DNA from: Candidatus Methylomirabilis tolerans
GTDB lineage: Bacteria; Methylomirabilota; Methylomirabilia; Methylomirabilales; Methylomirabilaceae
NCBI GenBank assembly: GCA_019912425.1
Contig: JAIOIU010000124.1
Coordinates: 1-47,618, forward strand
Direction: 5' to 3'
DNA: 47,618 nt
Shown here: positions 46,459 through 47,618 of the stretch, piece by piece
How positions within the stretch are numbered: the first letter of the stretch is position 1
Layout: each line of letters begins with the position of its first letter
Notes under the pieces: model-generated
What the model was told of the DNA's origin: nothing
Database searches by the model: none
Seen by the model: only the letters and a program-made list of their open reading frames with translations
Program-made: the position numbers and the translations under genes

Positions 46459-47091
46459 TCAGCCTCGCTTGCAGATCGTGACCAAGCCCCCTGCTGGTCC
46501 GGGCACTGCCCCCTTCACCAGCACCAGGTTCTGCTCTGGGAGAACCTTCACCACCTTGAGTCCCTTCACACTAGCGGTATCGGTGCCCATCCGTCCAGGC
46601 ATATGGTGCCCCTTGAAGACCCGGGATGGAAAAGATGATGCGCCGATTGAGCCTGGAGCACGGTGGAACATGGAGCCATGTGTCTCAGGACCGCCCCGAT
46701 ACCCCCACCGCTTGACCCCGCCCTGAAACCCCTTTCCCTTCGTGATGCCGGCAACCCTGACTTTCTCTCCCGGCTCAAAGAGGACCACGGTCAGAATCTG
46801 ACCAACGGTGTACTTCGAACTCTCCGGGGACTCCAGACGGAACTCCCTGAGGTGTTTCTGCGGAGCCACCTTGGCCTTGTCGAAGTGACCCTTGAGCGGC
46901 TTGGTGATCCTTCTGGCCTTGCGTTCCGCCTGATAGCCAATCTGGATCGCCTCGTAGCCGTCAGTGCTGACGGTCCTCCGTTGGACCACCGGACACGGAC
47001 CCGCCTCGATAATGGTGACCGGAACGGCGTCCCCATTATCAGTAAACAGTTGCGTCATTCCAACTTTCTTACCAAGCAAACCGATGCCCAT
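46459..47091 (-). CDS. rplC: 50S ribosomal protein L3
   Basis: 210 residues: GLLGKKVGMTQLFTDNGDAVPVTIIEAGPC and the central GITKGKGFQGGVKRWGYRGGPETHGSMFHRAPGSIG, with its glutamine-containing loop by the peptidyl-transferase centre. AAAGG stands about 9 bases before the ATG. 60-base word-repeat gap upstream to rpsJ. Confidence 0.98.
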   Translation of the reverse strand: MGIGLLGKKVGMTQLFTDNGDAVPVTIIEAGPCPVVQRRTVSTDGYEAIQIGYQAERKARRITKPLKGHFDKAKVAPQKHLREFRLESPESSKYTVGQILTVVLFEPGEKVRVAGITKGKGFQGGVKRWGYRGGPETHGSMFHRAPGSIGASSFPSRVFKGHHMPGRMGTDTASVKGLKVVKVLPEQNLVLVKGAVPGPAGGLVTICKRG

Positions 47092-47100
47092 ATCACATAA

Positions 47101-47151
47101 CCTTTAGCGGTCAGCTCTCAGCGAGAAGCTGAACCTGATGACTGATAGATA
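47101..47151. repeat. CAGC-word repeats between rpsJ and rplC
   Basis: TTAGCGGTCAGCTCTCAGCG faces GAAGCTGAACCTGATGACTG in opposite orientation, allowing a short hairpin. Confidence 0.5.
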
Positions 47152-47460
47152 CTACAGCTTAATCTCCACATCGACACCGGCCGGCAGGTCGAGCCGCATC
47201 AGAGCATCTACAGTCTGAGGCTGCGCCTCCAAAATATCCATCAGGCGAAGATGAGTGCGAATCTCGAATTGTTCGCGCGATTTCTTATCAATGTGAGGTG
47301 AGCGCAAGACAGTAAATCGGCTGATTTTGGTCGGCAGCGGAATGGGCCCGGACACCCTGGCGCCTGTTCGCTGAGCCGTATTAACAATCTCCCTGGCCGA
47401 CTGGTCAAGGATTCGATGATCATAAGCCTTTAGCCTGATTCGTATCCGCTGATTTTCCAT
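47152..47460 (-). CDS. rpsJ: 30S ribosomal protein S10
   Basis: 102 residues: [46 protein letters not shown] and [33 protein letters not shown]. It also serves as NusE in antitermination. First gene of the S10 operon, 20 bases after tuf, so probably on the same transcript as tuf. Confidence 0.98.
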   Translation of the reverse strand: MENQRIRIRLKAYDHRILDQSAREIVNTAQRTGARVSGPIPLPTKISRFTVLRSPHIDKKSREQFEIRTHLRLMDILEAQPQTVDALMRLDLPAGVDVEIKL

Positions 47461-47480
47461 CTTTCTCTCTTCTGGCCCCC

Positions 47481-47618
47481 CTACTCCACCACCTCGCTCA
47501 CCACGCCGGCCCCCACGGTGCGGCCCCCCTCGCGGATCGCGAAACGCAGCTCCTTCTCCATGGCAATCGGTTGAATCAGTTCGACCGCGAGGCTCACGTT
47601 ATCCCCCGGCATGACCAT
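47481..47618 (-). CDS. tuf: Elongation factor Tu, C-terminal fragment
   Basis: The last 45 residues of EF-Tu, cut by the right edge. The tail reads [20 protein letters not shown], then [21 protein letters not shown], the domain III end that binds aminoacyl-tRNA. The rest lies beyond the window. Codons are strikingly G/C-ending compared with rpsJ, possibly from expression-driven bias or gene conversion with a second tuf copy. No fusA is visible, though it would be expected further upstream. Confidence 0.98.
   Translation of the reverse strand: MVMPGDNVSLAVELIQPIAMEKELRFAIREGGRTVGAGVVSEVVE

Overview
The window is an ordinary chromosomal segment of a Gram-negative-type bacterium with moderately high GC. 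It carries an outer-membrane barrel protein, a sigma-54 activator fragment, and a Pup/UBact-type ubiquitin-like protein. A Pup-like gene outside Actinobacteria, the gene order, and many short intergenic word repeats suggest the NC10 lineage ('Candidatus Methylomirabilis'). That placement is an inference from memory of the group; no 16S gene is present to confirm it.

Layout. Positions 1-9.2 kb are mostly + strand accessory and metabolic genes. They are the 3' end of a sigma-54 activator, a coiled-coil outer-membrane protein, a DUF1858-cysE pair (minus strand), a CCA-adding/poly(A) polymerase family enzyme, tRNA-Gly(CCC), a PPi-type phosphofructokinase, a DUF4398-like exported protein, folE, and a compact moaB-pup-zinc ribbon operon. 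Positions 9.17-9.45 kb hold tRNA-Cys and tRNA-Gly(GCC) on the minus strand, with a near-consensus promoter. From there to the right edge everything reads on the minus strand. In transcription order it runs: tuf (partial), the complete S10-spc-alpha ribosomal cluster (rpsJ to rplQ, with secY-adk-map-infA-rpmJ), an EF-G2-like GTPase, the rimP-nusA-ylxRQ-infB-DUF503-rbfA-PHP-truB-ribF-rpsO-pnp-M16 translation/RNA cluster, and finally purB-purS-purQ-purL-hom-thrC.

How the genes work together. The right 30 kb is a translation and transcription super-cluster, with many 4-bp stop/start overlaps indicating translational coupling. PurS, PurQ and PurL form the FGAM synthase complex and PurB acts later in the same pathway. 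Hom and ThrC complete threonine synthesis. The left part mixes cysteine, folate and molybdenum-cofactor genes with the ubiquitin-like modifier.

Most notable items: (i) a 65-residue Pup/UBact protein ending in Gly-Gly-Glu, with no proteasome or ligase gene nearby; (ii) a YciV-type PHP phosphoesterase in the operon slot where many bacteria carry the pAp/nanoRNA phosphatase NrnA; (iii) a YlxR-L7Ae fusion; (iv) spacers of the ribosomal operons filled with different short 'word' repeats that form dyads; (v) a PPi-specific phosphofructokinase signature.
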